DNA of 64,000 nt from Prescottella sp. R16. GTDB lineage: Bacteria; Actinomycetota; Actinomycetes; Mycobacteriales; Mycobacteriaceae. Location: the NCBI RefSeq assembly GCF_030656875.1, contig NZ_CP130943.1, positions 806,001 to 870,000 of the forward strand, read 5' to 3'. Under the pieces are notes generated by a model. That model was not told where the DNA came from, did no database searches, and saw nothing but the letters and a program-made list of their open reading frames with translations. This document shows, piece after piece, positions 42,741 through 50,984 of this stretch. A program made the translations under genes and the position numbers. Position 1 is the first letter of the stretch. Each line of letters starts with the position of its first letter.

Positions 42741-42799
42741 TCGCTCCCGGCACCGAGAAGTGCCGAACCATGCAGTTCGAGATCGGAAAGGACCACACT

Positions 42800-43027
42800 G
42801 TGCTCACCCGCGAGGCCGTCGTATCGGACATCGCCACCGCCCTGGACCGGTCGCCGGAGTCGATCGGCGACGAGCTGAATCTGCTCGACGAAGGACTGGA
42901 CTCCATCCGGATCATGGGACTCGTGGAACGATGGCGGTCCGCGGGGGCACCGGACGTCGACTTCCCGACACTCGCCGCCGATCCGACCGTGGCGCACTGG
43001 GTTTCCGTCGCGCTCGGCGAATACTGA
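42800..43027 (+). CDS. Free-standing aryl carrier protein (copy 1)
   Basis: A 75-residue carrier protein that would hold DHB on a phosphopantetheine arm for the first C domain of the NRPS. The attachment serine is in LLDEGLDSIRIMGLVERWR near residue 37; the DSxRxMxLxxRWR pattern is that of the EntB/DhbB aryl carrier, not of a peptidyl carrier. The GTG at 42,800 is preferred because GGAAAGGA lies 7 bases before it; an in-frame ATG at 42,770 (85 residues) has no visible ribosome-binding site. Together with the isochorismatase at 26,744 it makes a split EntB. A phosphopantetheinyl transferase is not in the window. Confidence 0.85.
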   Translation: MLTREAVVSDIATALDRSPESIGDELNLLDEGLDSIRIMGLVERWRSAGAPDVDFPTLAADPTVAHWVSVALGEY

Positions 43028-43049
43028 TTCCACGAGAGAGAGGACGCTC

Positions 43050-44867
43050 ATGGCTGCGACCGCCCGTGAGGTCGAGGTTTTTCCGATCTGCATCCGCGAG
43101 GTCGAGGTCCTGCGGGTCGAGGACGTCACCCCCGGCATGCGCCGGGTGATCGTCGGCGGCCCGGCGATGGACGGCCACGTCCGCGACGGTGTCGCGCTGC
43201 CGCCGGTGCGCACCACCGGATTCGACGACGACGTCAAACTCCTGCCCGCCGACCCGCGCACCGGCACACTGCCGTTCGAGATGCCGCGCAACGCCGGCGA
43301 CGGCACCGTCGACTGGCCGGCCGGCTCGTTCCAGTACAGCCGGACGTACACGGTGCGCCGCTTCGACCCGGACACCCGCGAGATGGCCATCGACTTCGCC
43401 GCGCACGAGGGTGGGCTGGCATCGGACTGGGCGGCACGCGTGCAACCGGGGGAGACGATCCTCATGGCCGGGCCCAAGCATTCGTCGAGCCTGCCGCGGG
43501 ACGTCGAATGGATGCTGATCGCCGGCGACGAGACGGCACTGCCCGCGATCGCGCACTGCCTCGAGCAGTTGCCGTCCGACCTGCCCGCGACGGTGGTGAT
43601 CGAGGTCGCCGAACCCGCACACCGGCAGGAACTGAAATCCGATGCACCGGTGGACGTCACCTGGCTCTACCGGTCCGAGAACGGCGGCGAGTCGCGGCTG
43701 GCCGACGCCGTGCGGGGCGCCCCGTGGCGTCCCGGCCGGCCGTACCTGTGGGTCGCGGGCGAGGCCACGACGATCAAGCCGCTGCGCCGGTGGGCGAAAC
43801 AGGACCGGGAACTCGACAAACAGTACGTCGAGATCACCGGCTACTGGCGCCACCGCGAGGCCGCCGGCCCGGTCGCCGCGGTCGTCGCAGCGCAGGAGAG
43901 CCCCGACGCGGTGCTGCACGAGATGTCGGAACTGTTGCCGCCGTTCGCGATCCGCACCGCTGTGACGGTCGGGATGTTCGCGGCGATCGACGGTGGGGCC
44001 GGCACAGCCGCGGCGGTCGCCGCCGAATGCGGCACCCATCCCGGTGCGACGGCGAAGCTGCTGCGACATCTCGCGCTCATGGATCTGGTGGCGGTGGACG
44101 ACGGCGAGCTCACGCTCACCGACATGGGATCGATTCTGGCCGACCAGGACACGTTCGCGAGCCAGGCACTGCACTTCGACAAGATCCACACCCGGCTCGA
44201 CACCGCATTCCTGGGACTGCTCGACACGGTCCGCACCGGAGTACCCGCCTCCGGTCACGGTTTCGCCGACAAGCAGGCCGAACCCGGTTTCGCCGACGAC
44301 TTCCACGAGGAGGCCGCGTTCGGGGCCGTGTACCGGGCGCCGGCACTGCCGGACGCGGTCGACCTCGACGGCGTGCGGACGGTCGCGATCTACGGGGAAG
44401 GCGCCGGCGTCTACGCCGACACCCTCGCCCGGCTGCGACCGGACCTCGACATCACGCTCGTCGGGTTGCCGGCGCTGGTGGGCCGCAACCTCGCCGACGT
44501 CGCGGAGACCCGCCGCGACCGCATCGGACGGATCGACGGCAGCGAGTTCACCGCACTCGCCGACCCCGTCGACCTGATCGTCGCGGTCGAGGTGATCGAC
44601 CGGCATCCCGACGCCGACGCCCGACTGCTCCTGGACGTGCTCGGTGCGTCCGCCCGCCGGGTCGTGCTCGTCACCGACCTGCTCGACCCCGACACCACCG
44701 ACGACCACGACACCGAAGCCGACCTGCTCGCCCTGTGCCTGTACGGCTCCGGTGTGCGCACCGAAACGGAACTGGCCGCACTGATCACCGAAGCAGGCTG
44801 CGGAACGCCACGATTCGGATCACTCGGCTGGGGATCGACGGTCGTGGAATTCACCGGGACGCGCTGA
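43050..44867 (+). CDS. Siderophore-interacting protein (FAD reductase) fused to a methyltransferase-like domain (copy 1)
   Basis: A 605-residue fusion. Residues 1-270 are a SIP-type ferric-siderophore reductase: the flavin motif SRTYTVRRFD near 94, GDETALPAIAHCLE near 158, and WVAGEATTIKPLRRW with ITGYWRHREA near 235-270. Residues 280-605 resemble a class I O-methyltransferase: a winged-helix dimerisation segment (AAIDGGAGTAAAVAAECG, then LLRHLALMDLVAVDDGELTLTDMG) and a Rossmann-like half. There the SAM loop reads VAIYGEGAG instead of DxGGGxG, so methyl transfer is uncertain. SIP proteins release iron from the siderophore in the cytosol. It is the last gene of the iron-regulated operon, 22 bases after the carrier protein. 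Confidence 0.85.
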   Translation: MAATAREVEVFPICIREVEVLRVEDVTPGMRRVIVGGPAMDGHVRDGVALPPVRTTGFDDDVKLLPADPRTGTLPFEMPRNAGDGTVDWPAGSFQYSRTYTVRRFDPDTREMAIDFAAHEGGLASDWAARVQPGETILMAGPKHSSSLPRDVEWMLIAGDETALPAIAHCLEQLPSDLPATVVIEVAEPAHRQELKSDAPVDVTWLYRSENGGESRLADAVRGAPWRPGRPYLWVAGEATTIKPLRRWAKQDRELDKQYVEITGYWRHREAAGPVAAVVAAQESPDAVLHEMSELLPPFAIRTAVTVGMFAAIDGGAGTAAAVAAECGTHPGATAKLLRHLALMDLVAVDDGELTLTDMGSILADQDTFASQALHFDKIHTRLDTAFLGLLDTVRTGVPASGHGFADKQAEPGFADDFHEEAAFGAVYRAPALPDAVDLDGVRTVAIYGEGAGVYADTLARLRPDLDITLVGLPALVGRNLADVAETRRDRIGRIDGSEFTALADPVDLIVAVEVIDRHPDADARLLLDVLGASARRVVLVTDLLDPDTTDDHDTEADLLALCLYGSGVRTETELAALITEAGCGTPRFGSLGWGSTVVEFTGTR

Positions 44868-44874
44868 CCGGACG

Positions 44875-45576
44875 TCACCGCCCGGCCGCCACCCAGGTGT
44901 ATCGCACCTGGGGGCGGCCGGCCCGGCCGTATTCGGTGTGGCGGGCGAGCACACCGTCGTCGGCGAGACGCTCGAGATACCGCCACGCGGTGACGCGTGA
45001 AACCCCCACGGCGGACGCCACTTCCGCCGCCGTCAGAGCGCGGCCCGTGTCCCGCACGCACGATGCGATCCGGTCGACCGTCTGTGGGGCGACCCCCTTC
45101 GGTGTGGTCGCCCGCTCGTCCGCGGTACGCAACACCGCCATCGCCCGATCGATCTCGCGCTGACTCGCTGCCGTCCCACCCGTCGGCAGTGCCGCCCGGA
45201 ATTCCCGATAGTGCTCGAGCTTGTCGCGCAACGCCGCGAACGTGAACGGCTTGAGTAGATACAGCACCACCCCGCGGGCCACCGCCGTCCGCACCACGTC
45301 CAGATCCCGCGCCGACGTCACCGCGATGATCCCCGGTGCGGGATGCAGATTCGACAGCGCCGCAGCCAGATCGAGCCCGCTCGCATCCGGCAGGCCGATA
45401 TCGAGCAGCACCAGATCGATCGGCGTCTCAGCCACCGCGGCCTCGGTGACGACCCGGATCGCGTCCCGCGCCGTGTGCACCACCGCGGCGACAGCGAACC
45501 CGTCGACCCGCTCCACATACGTGCGGTGCGCCGCCGCGATCAGCGGCTCGTCCTCCACGACCAGCACCCGGATCAT
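44875..45576 (-). CDS. Response regulator, DcuR/CitB type (copy 1)
   Basis: A 233-residue regulator. The receiver domain (1-125) begins IRVLVVEDEPLIAAAH, has the phosphoacceptor in LVLLDIGLPDASG near residue 56, and the conserved lysine in LYLLKPF near 107. The C terminus carries a helix-turn-helix (ALTAAEVASAVGVSRVTAWRYLERLADDG), as in DcuR, CitB and DctR proteins. It overlaps the kinase gene by 4 bases, and dctA lies across the divergent promoter, so it probably activates dctA in response to C4-dicarboxylates or citrate. Confidence 0.88.
   Translation of the reverse strand: MIRVLVVEDEPLIAAAHRTYVERVDGFAVAAVVHTARDAIRVVTEAAVAETPIDLVLLDIGLPDASGLDLAAALSNLHPAPGIIAVTSARDLDVVRTAVARGVVLYLLKPFTFAALRDKLEHYREFRAALPTGGTAASQREIDRAMAVLRTADERATTPKGVAPQTVDRIASCVRDTGRALTAAEVASAVGVSRVTAWRYLERLADDGVLARHTEYGRAGRPQVRYTWVAAGR
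44882..44921. terminator. Bidirectional terminator hairpin inside the response-regulator 3' end
   Basis: CCGGCCGCC-A-CCCAGGTG (44,882-44,899) pairs with CACCTGGGGGCGGCCGG (44,905-44,921) with one bulged A and a 5-base loop. It lies 14 bases past the reductase stop and within the last codons of the convergent response regulator, so it must serve as coding sequence and terminator at once. Repeated at 60,133-60,172. Confidence 0.6.
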
Positions 45577-47201
45577 CGGGCACCACCTGCGCTGCGGTCC
45601 GGGGACAACGGAATCTCGACCACCAGCATGCCCGCCAACGACGGCTCGGTCCGCAACCGGCCGCCGTGGCGGGTCACGACCTGCGCCACCAGCGCCAGAC
45701 CCAGACCGCGCTGAAGGGCGGGCCGGCCGTTCACCGGTTTCGTCGAATAGCCGCGGTTCAACGCCCGGCTCAGTGTCTCCGGACCCATTCCGGGGCCACT
45801 GTCCGCCACCCGCAGCACCAGCTGTGAATTCTCCTCCGTCGCAGTTACTTCCACCCACGGAGTCTCATCGTTCGTGGCCGCCGCTCGGGCCGCGTCGATC
45901 GCATTGTCGATCAGGTTGCCCGTCACCGTCACCAACTCCAGCGGACTCAACGGGCCCGCCGACCCCAGGGCCGTGTCCTCGGTGACCGTCAACTCGACGC
46001 CCTGCTGCGCGGCCTCGCTCACCTTCCCCAACAGCAGCGCCGCCAGCGCCGGCTCGTGCACCGCCGCCATCAGCCTGTCGATCAACTGCTGCGACGTCGA
46101 CAACTCCGCGGTCGTGAACGCGACCGCCTCGTCGTGCCGGCCCAACTCGACCAGTGTCACGATCGTGTGCAGCCGGTTCGCGTACTCGTGGGCCTGTGCC
46201 CGGAGCGTCTCGGCGACACTGCGTGTCGAATCGAGCTCCCCGAGCGCTGTCTGCAACTCGGTGTGATCCCGGATCGTGACGACGGTGCCGATGCGCCGTC
46301 CGTCCCACAGCACGGGGGAGCGGCCCACCACCAGTACCCGGTCCGCCGTCACGTGCACCTCGTCCTGCTCGCCGGCGTCGTCCGGGCCGTCCGGCCGTAG
46401 CGTCTTCGGCAACTGGTCGACCGTGATCGGCCCCTCGGGCAGCCACAGCAGCCGCCGGGCCTCCTCGTTGACGACGTCGACCCGCACCCGGCCGCCCCGG
46501 CGGCGCCCGAACACGATCAGGCCCTCACCGATCGACCCCAGCACCGCCTCGTGGTGTTCGTACAGCCGCCGCAACTGGTCCGGGTCCAGACCGAGCGTCT
46601 GCCGGCGCAGCCTCCGGTTCACGACCGCCGCCCCCAGGGCGGCCAGCACCGCCGCGACCGCCACCACCCCCAACAGCGACGGCAGCCCCTCCGTGAACTG
46701 CTCACCGACCCGCTCCCGCGTCACCCCCACCGACACCATGCCCAGCAGGCGGCCGTCGTCGAGGATCGGGACCACCGCGCGGATCGACGGGCCCAACGAC
46801 CCCGTGTACGTCTCGGTGGACGTCTCACCCGCCAGCGCCCGCTCGACATGCCCCTCGAACGGTTTACCGATCAGCGCCGGATCCGGATGCGTGAACCGGG
46901 TGCGGTCCGGGGCCATGACCACGATGAAGTCGGTGCCCGTCGCCGCCCGGATCTTCTCGACCTCCGGCTGCAGCACCGCCGACGGATCGGGGCCGCGCAA
47001 CGCGGCGACCGTCGACTCCGACAGCGCGAGCGTCTCTGCGATGCTCGTCACCGTCCGGCGTGTCGCCTCGTCCGAGTCGCGGCGCTCGTCGAACACCGCC
47101 AGCCCCGCCACCGCCGCCGTGACCAGCGCCAACACGATCAGCTGCAGCACCAGCAGCTGACGGGCGACACTCAGCGGTCGATGCGGACGGGTGTAGGGCA
47201 C
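45573..47201 (-). CDS. Sensor histidine kinase, DcuS/CitA type (copy 1)
   Basis: A 542-residue membrane kinase. Helix 1 (QLLVLQLIVLALVTAAVAGL, about 15-34), an extracellular PAS-like sensor domain (about 40-165), helix 2 (LLGVVAVAAVLAALGAAVV, about 174-192), a cytoplasmic PAS domain, then the kinase. The phosphoacceptor is the His in RAQAHEYANRLHT near 340, the pattern of the CitA/DcuS group; ATP-binding boxes are LIDNAIDAA and DSGPGMG. The GTG at 47,201 follows GAGAGGATCACC. Probable ligand: an external dicarboxylate or tricarboxylate, judged from the adjacent dctA. Confidence 0.88.
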   Translation of the reverse strand: MPYTRPHRPLSVARQLLVLQLIVLALVTAAVAGLAVFDERRDSDEATRRTVTSIAETLALSESTVAALRGPDPSAVLQPEVEKIRAATGTDFIVVMAPDRTRFTHPDPALIGKPFEGHVERALAGETSTETYTGSLGPSIRAVVPILDDGRLLGMVSVGVTRERVGEQFTEGLPSLLGVVAVAAVLAALGAAVVNRRLRRQTLGLDPDQLRRLYEHHEAVLGSIGEGLIVFGRRRGGRVRVDVVNEEARRLLWLPEGPITVDQLPKTLRPDGPDDAGEQDEVHVTADRVLVVGRSPVLWDGRRIGTVVTIRDHTELQTALGELDSTRSVAETLRAQAHEYANRLHTIVTLVELGRHDEAVAFTTAELSTSQQLIDRLMAAVHEPALAALLLGKVSEAAQQGVELTVTEDTALGSAGPLSPLELVTVTGNLIDNAIDAARAAATNDETPWVEVTATEENSQLVLRVADSGPGMGPETLSRALNRGYSTKPVNGRPALQRGLGLALVAQVVTRHGGRLRTEPSLAGMLVVEIPLSPDRSAGGAR

Positions 47202-47345
47202 GGTGATCCTCTCGTGAAAACAATGAACACAATCTTCACCGTCGCCCCGAACGATACGACGATCACCGACGGGCCTCGTGACCTCGATCACTCGACGATC
47301 GGGGACGTCGGCCCCACGAGTATCCGTCCGATCAAGGGAACACCG

Positions 47346-48791
47346 ATGAGCACGAGTGCACCGGGGAAGCTGAGCGCCGCGCAACCGACACTGCAACCCG
47401 CCGACCCCGGTAGGAAGCGGGACCGCACCCACTGGCTGTACATCGGTGTGATCGTCGCCGTCGTGGGCGGCATCCTCGTCGGCTGGCTCGCCCCCGACAC
47501 CGGAAAATCGTTCGGTGTCCTCGGCACGATGTTCGTCGACCTCATCAAAATGATGATCAGCCCGGTCATCTTCTGCACCATCGTCCTCGGCATCGGATCG
47601 GTCCGCGCCGCCGCCAGCGTCGGCAAGATCGGCGGCCTCGCCCTCACCTACTTCCTCGGCATGTCGACCGTCGCGCTCGGCGTCGGCCTGCTCGTCGGCA
47701 ACCTCATCAGCCCCGGCGGCGGCCTCGACATCGCCGGCACCTCCGGAGCCGGAGCCGTGTACGCCGAGAAGGCCCACGCCGCCGGCGGCACCATGGACTT
47801 CATCGCGTCGATCATCCCGACGTCGCTGCTGTCCGCGCTCACCGAGGGCAGCGTCCTGCAGACGCTGTTCGTGGCGCTGCTCGTCGGCTTCGGCCTGCAG
47901 GCCCTCGGCAAGCAGGGCGAACCGATCCTCCGCGGTGTCGGCTACGCCCAGAAGCTCGTCTTCAAGATCCTCACCATGATCCTGTGGCTCGCCCCCGTCG
48001 GCGCGTTCGGTGCGATGGCGAACGTCGTCGGGCAGACCGGCCTGTCCGCCGTCGTCCAGCTCGCCGCCCTCATGCTCGGCTTCTACCTGACCTGCCTGAT
48101 CTTCGTGTTCGGTGTGCTCGGCAGCCTGCTGCGCGTCTTCGCCGGCGTCTCCGTCTTCAAGCTCGTGCGCTACCTGGCCCGCGAATACCTGCTCATCTTC
48201 GCGACGTCGTCCTCCGAGTCCGCGCTGCCGCGCCTCATCGCGAAGATGGAACACGCCGGCGTCGAACGCACCACCGTCGGCATCGTCGTCCCCACCGGCT
48301 ACTCGTTCAACCTCGACGGCACCGCGATCTACCTCACCATGGCGTCCATCTTCATCGCCGACGCCATGCACCAGCCGCTGTCGTTGACCGAACAGCTGTC
48401 CCTGCTGGTGTTCATGATCGTCGCCTCGAAGGGTGCCGCGGGCGTCACCGGTGCCGGATTGGCCACTCTCGCAGGCGGTTTGCAGAGCCATCGCCCCGAA
48501 CTCCTCGACGGTGTCGGCCTCATCGTCGGCATCGACCGGTTCATGTCCGAGGCCCGCGCGCTCACCAACTTCTCCGGCAACGCCGTCGCCACCCTCCTCG
48601 TCGGCACGTGGACCAAGTCCGTCGACGCCGCCCGCGTCCGCGACGTCCTCGACGGCAAGCTGCCGTTCGACGAGTCGACGATGCTCGACGCCGACGACAC
48701 GGCCGACACCGACGGCACAGGGGTGGGCGCCGATCCGACCCCTGCACAGCCGACGCCCGTCCGGGACGAGCGGAAACTGGCCAGCGCCTGA
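47346..48791 (+). CDS. dctA: C4-dicarboxylate:cation symporter DctA (copy 1)
   Basis: A 481-residue secondary transporter of the DAACS family that takes up succinate, fumarate and malate with protons or sodium. The family core is clear: MISPVIFCTIVLGIGS near 73, TSSSESALPRLIAKMEHAG near 287, GYSFNLDGTAIYLTMASIFIADA near 318, and a serine/alanine-rich KGAAGVTGAG near 361. Eight helices and two hairpins are expected. A GC-poor patch AAAACAATGAACACAAT in the 144-base divergent region (47,202-47,345) is a candidate response-regulator site. The gene ends before a good terminator. Unrelated to iron by function. Confidence 0.93.
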   Translation: MSTSAPGKLSAAQPTLQPADPGRKRDRTHWLYIGVIVAVVGGILVGWLAPDTGKSFGVLGTMFVDLIKMMISPVIFCTIVLGIGSVRAAASVGKIGGLALTYFLGMSTVALGVGLLVGNLISPGGGLDIAGTSGAGAVYAEKAHAAGGTMDFIASIIPTSLLSALTEGSVLQTLFVALLVGFGLQALGKQGEPILRGVGYAQKLVFKILTMILWLAPVGAFGAMANVVGQTGLSAVVQLAALMLGFYLTCLIFVFGVLGSLLRVFAGVSVFKLVRYLAREYLLIFATSSSESALPRLIAKMEHAGVERTTVGIVVPTGYSFNLDGTAIYLTMASIFIADAMHQPLSLTEQLSLLVFMIVASKGAAGVTGAGLATLAGGLQSHRPELLDGVGLIVGIDRFMSEARALTNFSGNAVATLLVGTWTKSVDAARVRDVLDGKLPFDESTMLDADDTADTDGTGVGADPTPAQPTPVRDERKLASA

Positions 48792-48809
48792 CCCCGTCCG
48801 TCCCTCGAA

Positions 48810-48846
48810 GCGGGGTGTGAGCCGGTACTGCCGAGCCACACCCCGC
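48810..48846 (+). terminator. Terminator after dctA
   Basis: GCGGGGTGTG (48,810-48,819) and CACACCCCGC (48,837-48,846) form a perfect 10-bp stem, with an inner CGG/CCG pairing, 18 bases past the dctA stop. No long U-tract. Confidence 0.7.
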
Positions 48847-48926
48847 ATCGGCGTCTTTCCGGGGCCGGGTCGGCGGCACCGCGCTGACCTGGCCGGACGT
48901 TCAGGTTCGGGATGCAGGTCACATAT

Positions 48927-48979
48927 TGACACCCGGAATGGCCTAGGTCACACTATCGGCTAATAACTGATCCGTCAGT
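48927..48979 (+). promoter_or_regulatory. Promoter and dyad operator of the polyamine-type ABC operon
   Basis: TTGACA at 48,927-48,932 is followed, after about 18-19 bases, by CACTAT as a -10-like element. Just downstream, ACTGA-TCCG-TCAGT (48,966-48,979) is a perfect 5-bp dyad, suited to a repressor covering the transcription start. The gene start is at 48,998. No regulator gene is adjacent in the visible part. Confidence 0.4.
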
Positions 48980-48997
48980 CAGTATGGGAGCCGAAAC

Positions 48998-50062
48998 GTG
49001 ACCTCAGTGAAAAGGAGAGCCGGCCTCGGCATCGGGCTCGTCGCCCTGATGGCCGCGTCGGCCTGTGGCGGTACCACCGACCCGTCGAAGACGCTCACCG
49101 TCACGATGTGGGGCGGAGCCGCCCAGCGGGTACACCTCCAGAGCTACGTCAACCCCTGGGCCAAGGGCGCCGGTGTCACCGTCCTCGAGGACTCGCCGAC
49201 CGACTACGCGAAGATCGGCGCACAGGTGCAGAGCGGCCGCGTCACCTGGGGTGTCGTCGAAGTGGAACCGAACTACGCCGAAACCGCCTGCGCCGAAGGA
49301 ACCCTCACCCCGCTCGCCGACGAGGTCGTCGCCGCGGCCGCAGCCGCCGGAATCGACCCGACGTTCCTGGGGAAGTGCTCGATACCGAACCTGCTGTACT
49401 CCTTCACGATCGCCTACAACACCAAGAAGTTCGCCGACCGTCACCCCACCACGTGGGCCGAGTTCTTCGACACCGAACGCTTCCCCGGCAAACGTGGCTT
49501 CTGGAACTACGCCACCGGCGGCATGTTCGAAGCCGCACTCCTCGCCGACGGCGTCGCACCCGACCGGCTCTACCCCCTCGACATCGACCGCGCCTTCCGC
49601 AAACTCGACACCATCAAGAAGGACATCGTCTTCTACGACACCGGCGACGAACAGGCACAACTCGTCGCCAGCGGCGAGGCCCCGCTCGTCCAGGCCTGGA
49701 GCGGACGCATCGACCAGGCCGCGATGGAAGGCCAGCCGATCGCCAACGAGTGGGGACAGAACCTCGTCTCCTACGACCAGGTCGCCGTCCCCACGGATAC
49801 CCGAACACCGACCTCGACCATCGCCATGGACTGGATGGCGCACTTCCTCGGTGACGTCGACGGACAGGCCCGCGACGCCGAACGCAGCCTGTTCGCCCCC
49901 GTCAACCCGGCCGCACTCGACAAGGTGCCCTCCGACGTCGCCGAACGACTGTCCACCGATCCCGCGAACGTCGCGAAGTCCGCCGGCACCATCGACTACC
50001 GCTACTGGGCCGAGCACTACAACGAGGTCACCGAACGACTGAATGCATGGGTGCTGTCGTGA
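48998..50062 (+). CDS. Spermidine/putrescine-type ABC substrate-binding lipoprotein
   Basis: A 354-residue extracellular binding protein of the PotD/PotF class. The signal peptide carries the lipobox SAC near residue 23 (LMAASACGG). The mature part begins KTLTVTMWGGAAQRVHLQS, then VEVEPNYAETACAEG near 84 and LLYSFTIAYNTKKFADRHPTTWAEFF near 133, the typical class features. GTG start with AAACGTG and an upstream purine-rich GGGAG. It is first in a four-gene operon with two permeases and an ATPase. Polyamines are the usual substrates of the class, but other small amines or organic acids are possible. Confidence 0.87.
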   Translation: MTSVKRRAGLGIGLVALMAASACGGTTDPSKTLTVTMWGGAAQRVHLQSYVNPWAKGAGVTVLEDSPTDYAKIGAQVQSGRVTWGVVEVEPNYAETACAEGTLTPLADEVVAAAAAAGIDPTFLGKCSIPNLLYSFTIAYNTKKFADRHPTTWAEFFDTERFPGKRGFWNYATGGMFEAALLADGVAPDRLYPLDIDRAFRKLDTIKKDIVFYDTGDEQAQLVASGEAPLVQAWSGRIDQAAMEGQPIANEWGQNLVSYDQVAVPTDTRTPTSTIAMDWMAHFLGDVDGQARDAERSLFAPVNPAALDKVPSDVAERLSTDPANVAKSAGTIDYRYWAEHYNEVTERLNAWVLS

Positions 50063-50984
50063 CCCGGATCCTCGATACGGCGCCCGCGCCGGACTCCCCA
50101 CCCCTGCCCGAGACGACATCCGGCCGCCGTCGACGTCCCCGGCGGCCGAAGTTCGAATTCAACGGCTGGGCACTGCTGCTCGTGCCGCTGCTCGTGTTCC
50201 TCGCCGTCGTGTTCGTGATCCCCCTGATCCTGATGTTCTCCAAGAGCTTCACCGATCCCACGATCGGGCTCGGGAACTACCGGGCCATCTGGGAGAACCC
50301 GCTCTACCTGAAGGTCCTCGGCAACACCTTCCTCGTCGCCGGCGCGACCACCGTGGTGACGGTGCTCCTCGCCTTCCCCTACGCCTACCTCATGACGCTC
50401 GCAACCCCGTTCTGGCGCACGATCATGCTCGTCGCCGTCCTCGTCCCGTTCTGGACGAGCCTGCTGGTCCGGAGCTTCGCACTGGTGCTCGTGCTGCGCG
50501 ACACCGGCGCCCTCAACATCGGACTGGAATCGATCGGCCTGATCGACGAGCCGCTGCCGCTGCTCCGTCACCTGTGGGGAGTCCTGTTCGGCATGGTGCA
50601 GATCACGCTGCCGTTCGCGGTGCTCCCGCTGTACGCCACGATGCGCGGCATCGATCGACGACTGTTGCTCGCGGCCGAAAGCCTCGGCGCCCGACCGTCT
50701 CTCGCGTTCGTGCGAGTGTTCGTCCCACTGACCCTGCCCGGCCTGTTCGCCGGTATCGTGCTGGTGTTCATCCAGGCACTCGGTTACTACATCACCCCCG
50801 CACTGCTCGGCGGCCCGCAGAACACCATGATCGGCGAACTCATCGTCCAACAGATCAGCACCGTCCTGCGGTTCGGTTTCGCCGCCGCACTCGGTGTGGT
50901 CCTGAGCTCGCGAGCACCCTGATCCTGCTCGGTATCGCCGGCCGGTTCGTGGACATGAAGAAATACCTGATGGGGCAATCATGA
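50059..50984 (+). CDS. Polyamine-type ABC permease 1 (PotB-like), one-base frameshift near the 3' end
   Basis: A membrane permease of about 308 residues with a long cytoplasmic N terminus, helix FNGWALLLVPLLVFLAVVFVIPLILM, and the EAA-type loop AAESLGARPSLAFVRVFVPLTLPG near 215-238. The GTG at 50,059 overlaps the binding-protein stop by 4 bases; an in-frame ATG at 50,047 is the alternative. The frame breaks at about 50,905 (GTGGTCCTGAGCTCGCGAGC). The natural C terminus ILLGIAGRFVDMKKYLMGQS continues in another frame and stops at 50,984, overlapping the next gene. Adding one base makes 927 bases, a multiple of three, so a single-base loss explains it. Confidence 0.8.

Larger units (their letters stand above)
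37926..48749 (+). repeat. Direct tandem repeat, copy 1 (portion seen twice)
   Basis: From GCCGCCGCCACGG at 37,926 onward the sequence recurs at 53,162. The repeat unit is 37,926-53,161 (15,236 bp); only the first 10.8 kb of the second copy fits in the window. The offset grows from 15,236 to 15,247, 15,248, 15,249 and 15,251 through four indel sites (about 39,460-39,530; 40,091; 41,420; 42,005) and then stays constant for nearly 7 kb. Apart from these sites no difference was noticed by eye. Confidence 0.95.

Noticed and set aside
45573..48932. A 1,119-codon minus-strand ORF across dctA
   Set aside because: Only the part from 47,201 down is the histidine kinase; the rest is the antisense of dctA with acidic, low-complexity translation typical of GC-rich shadow frames.
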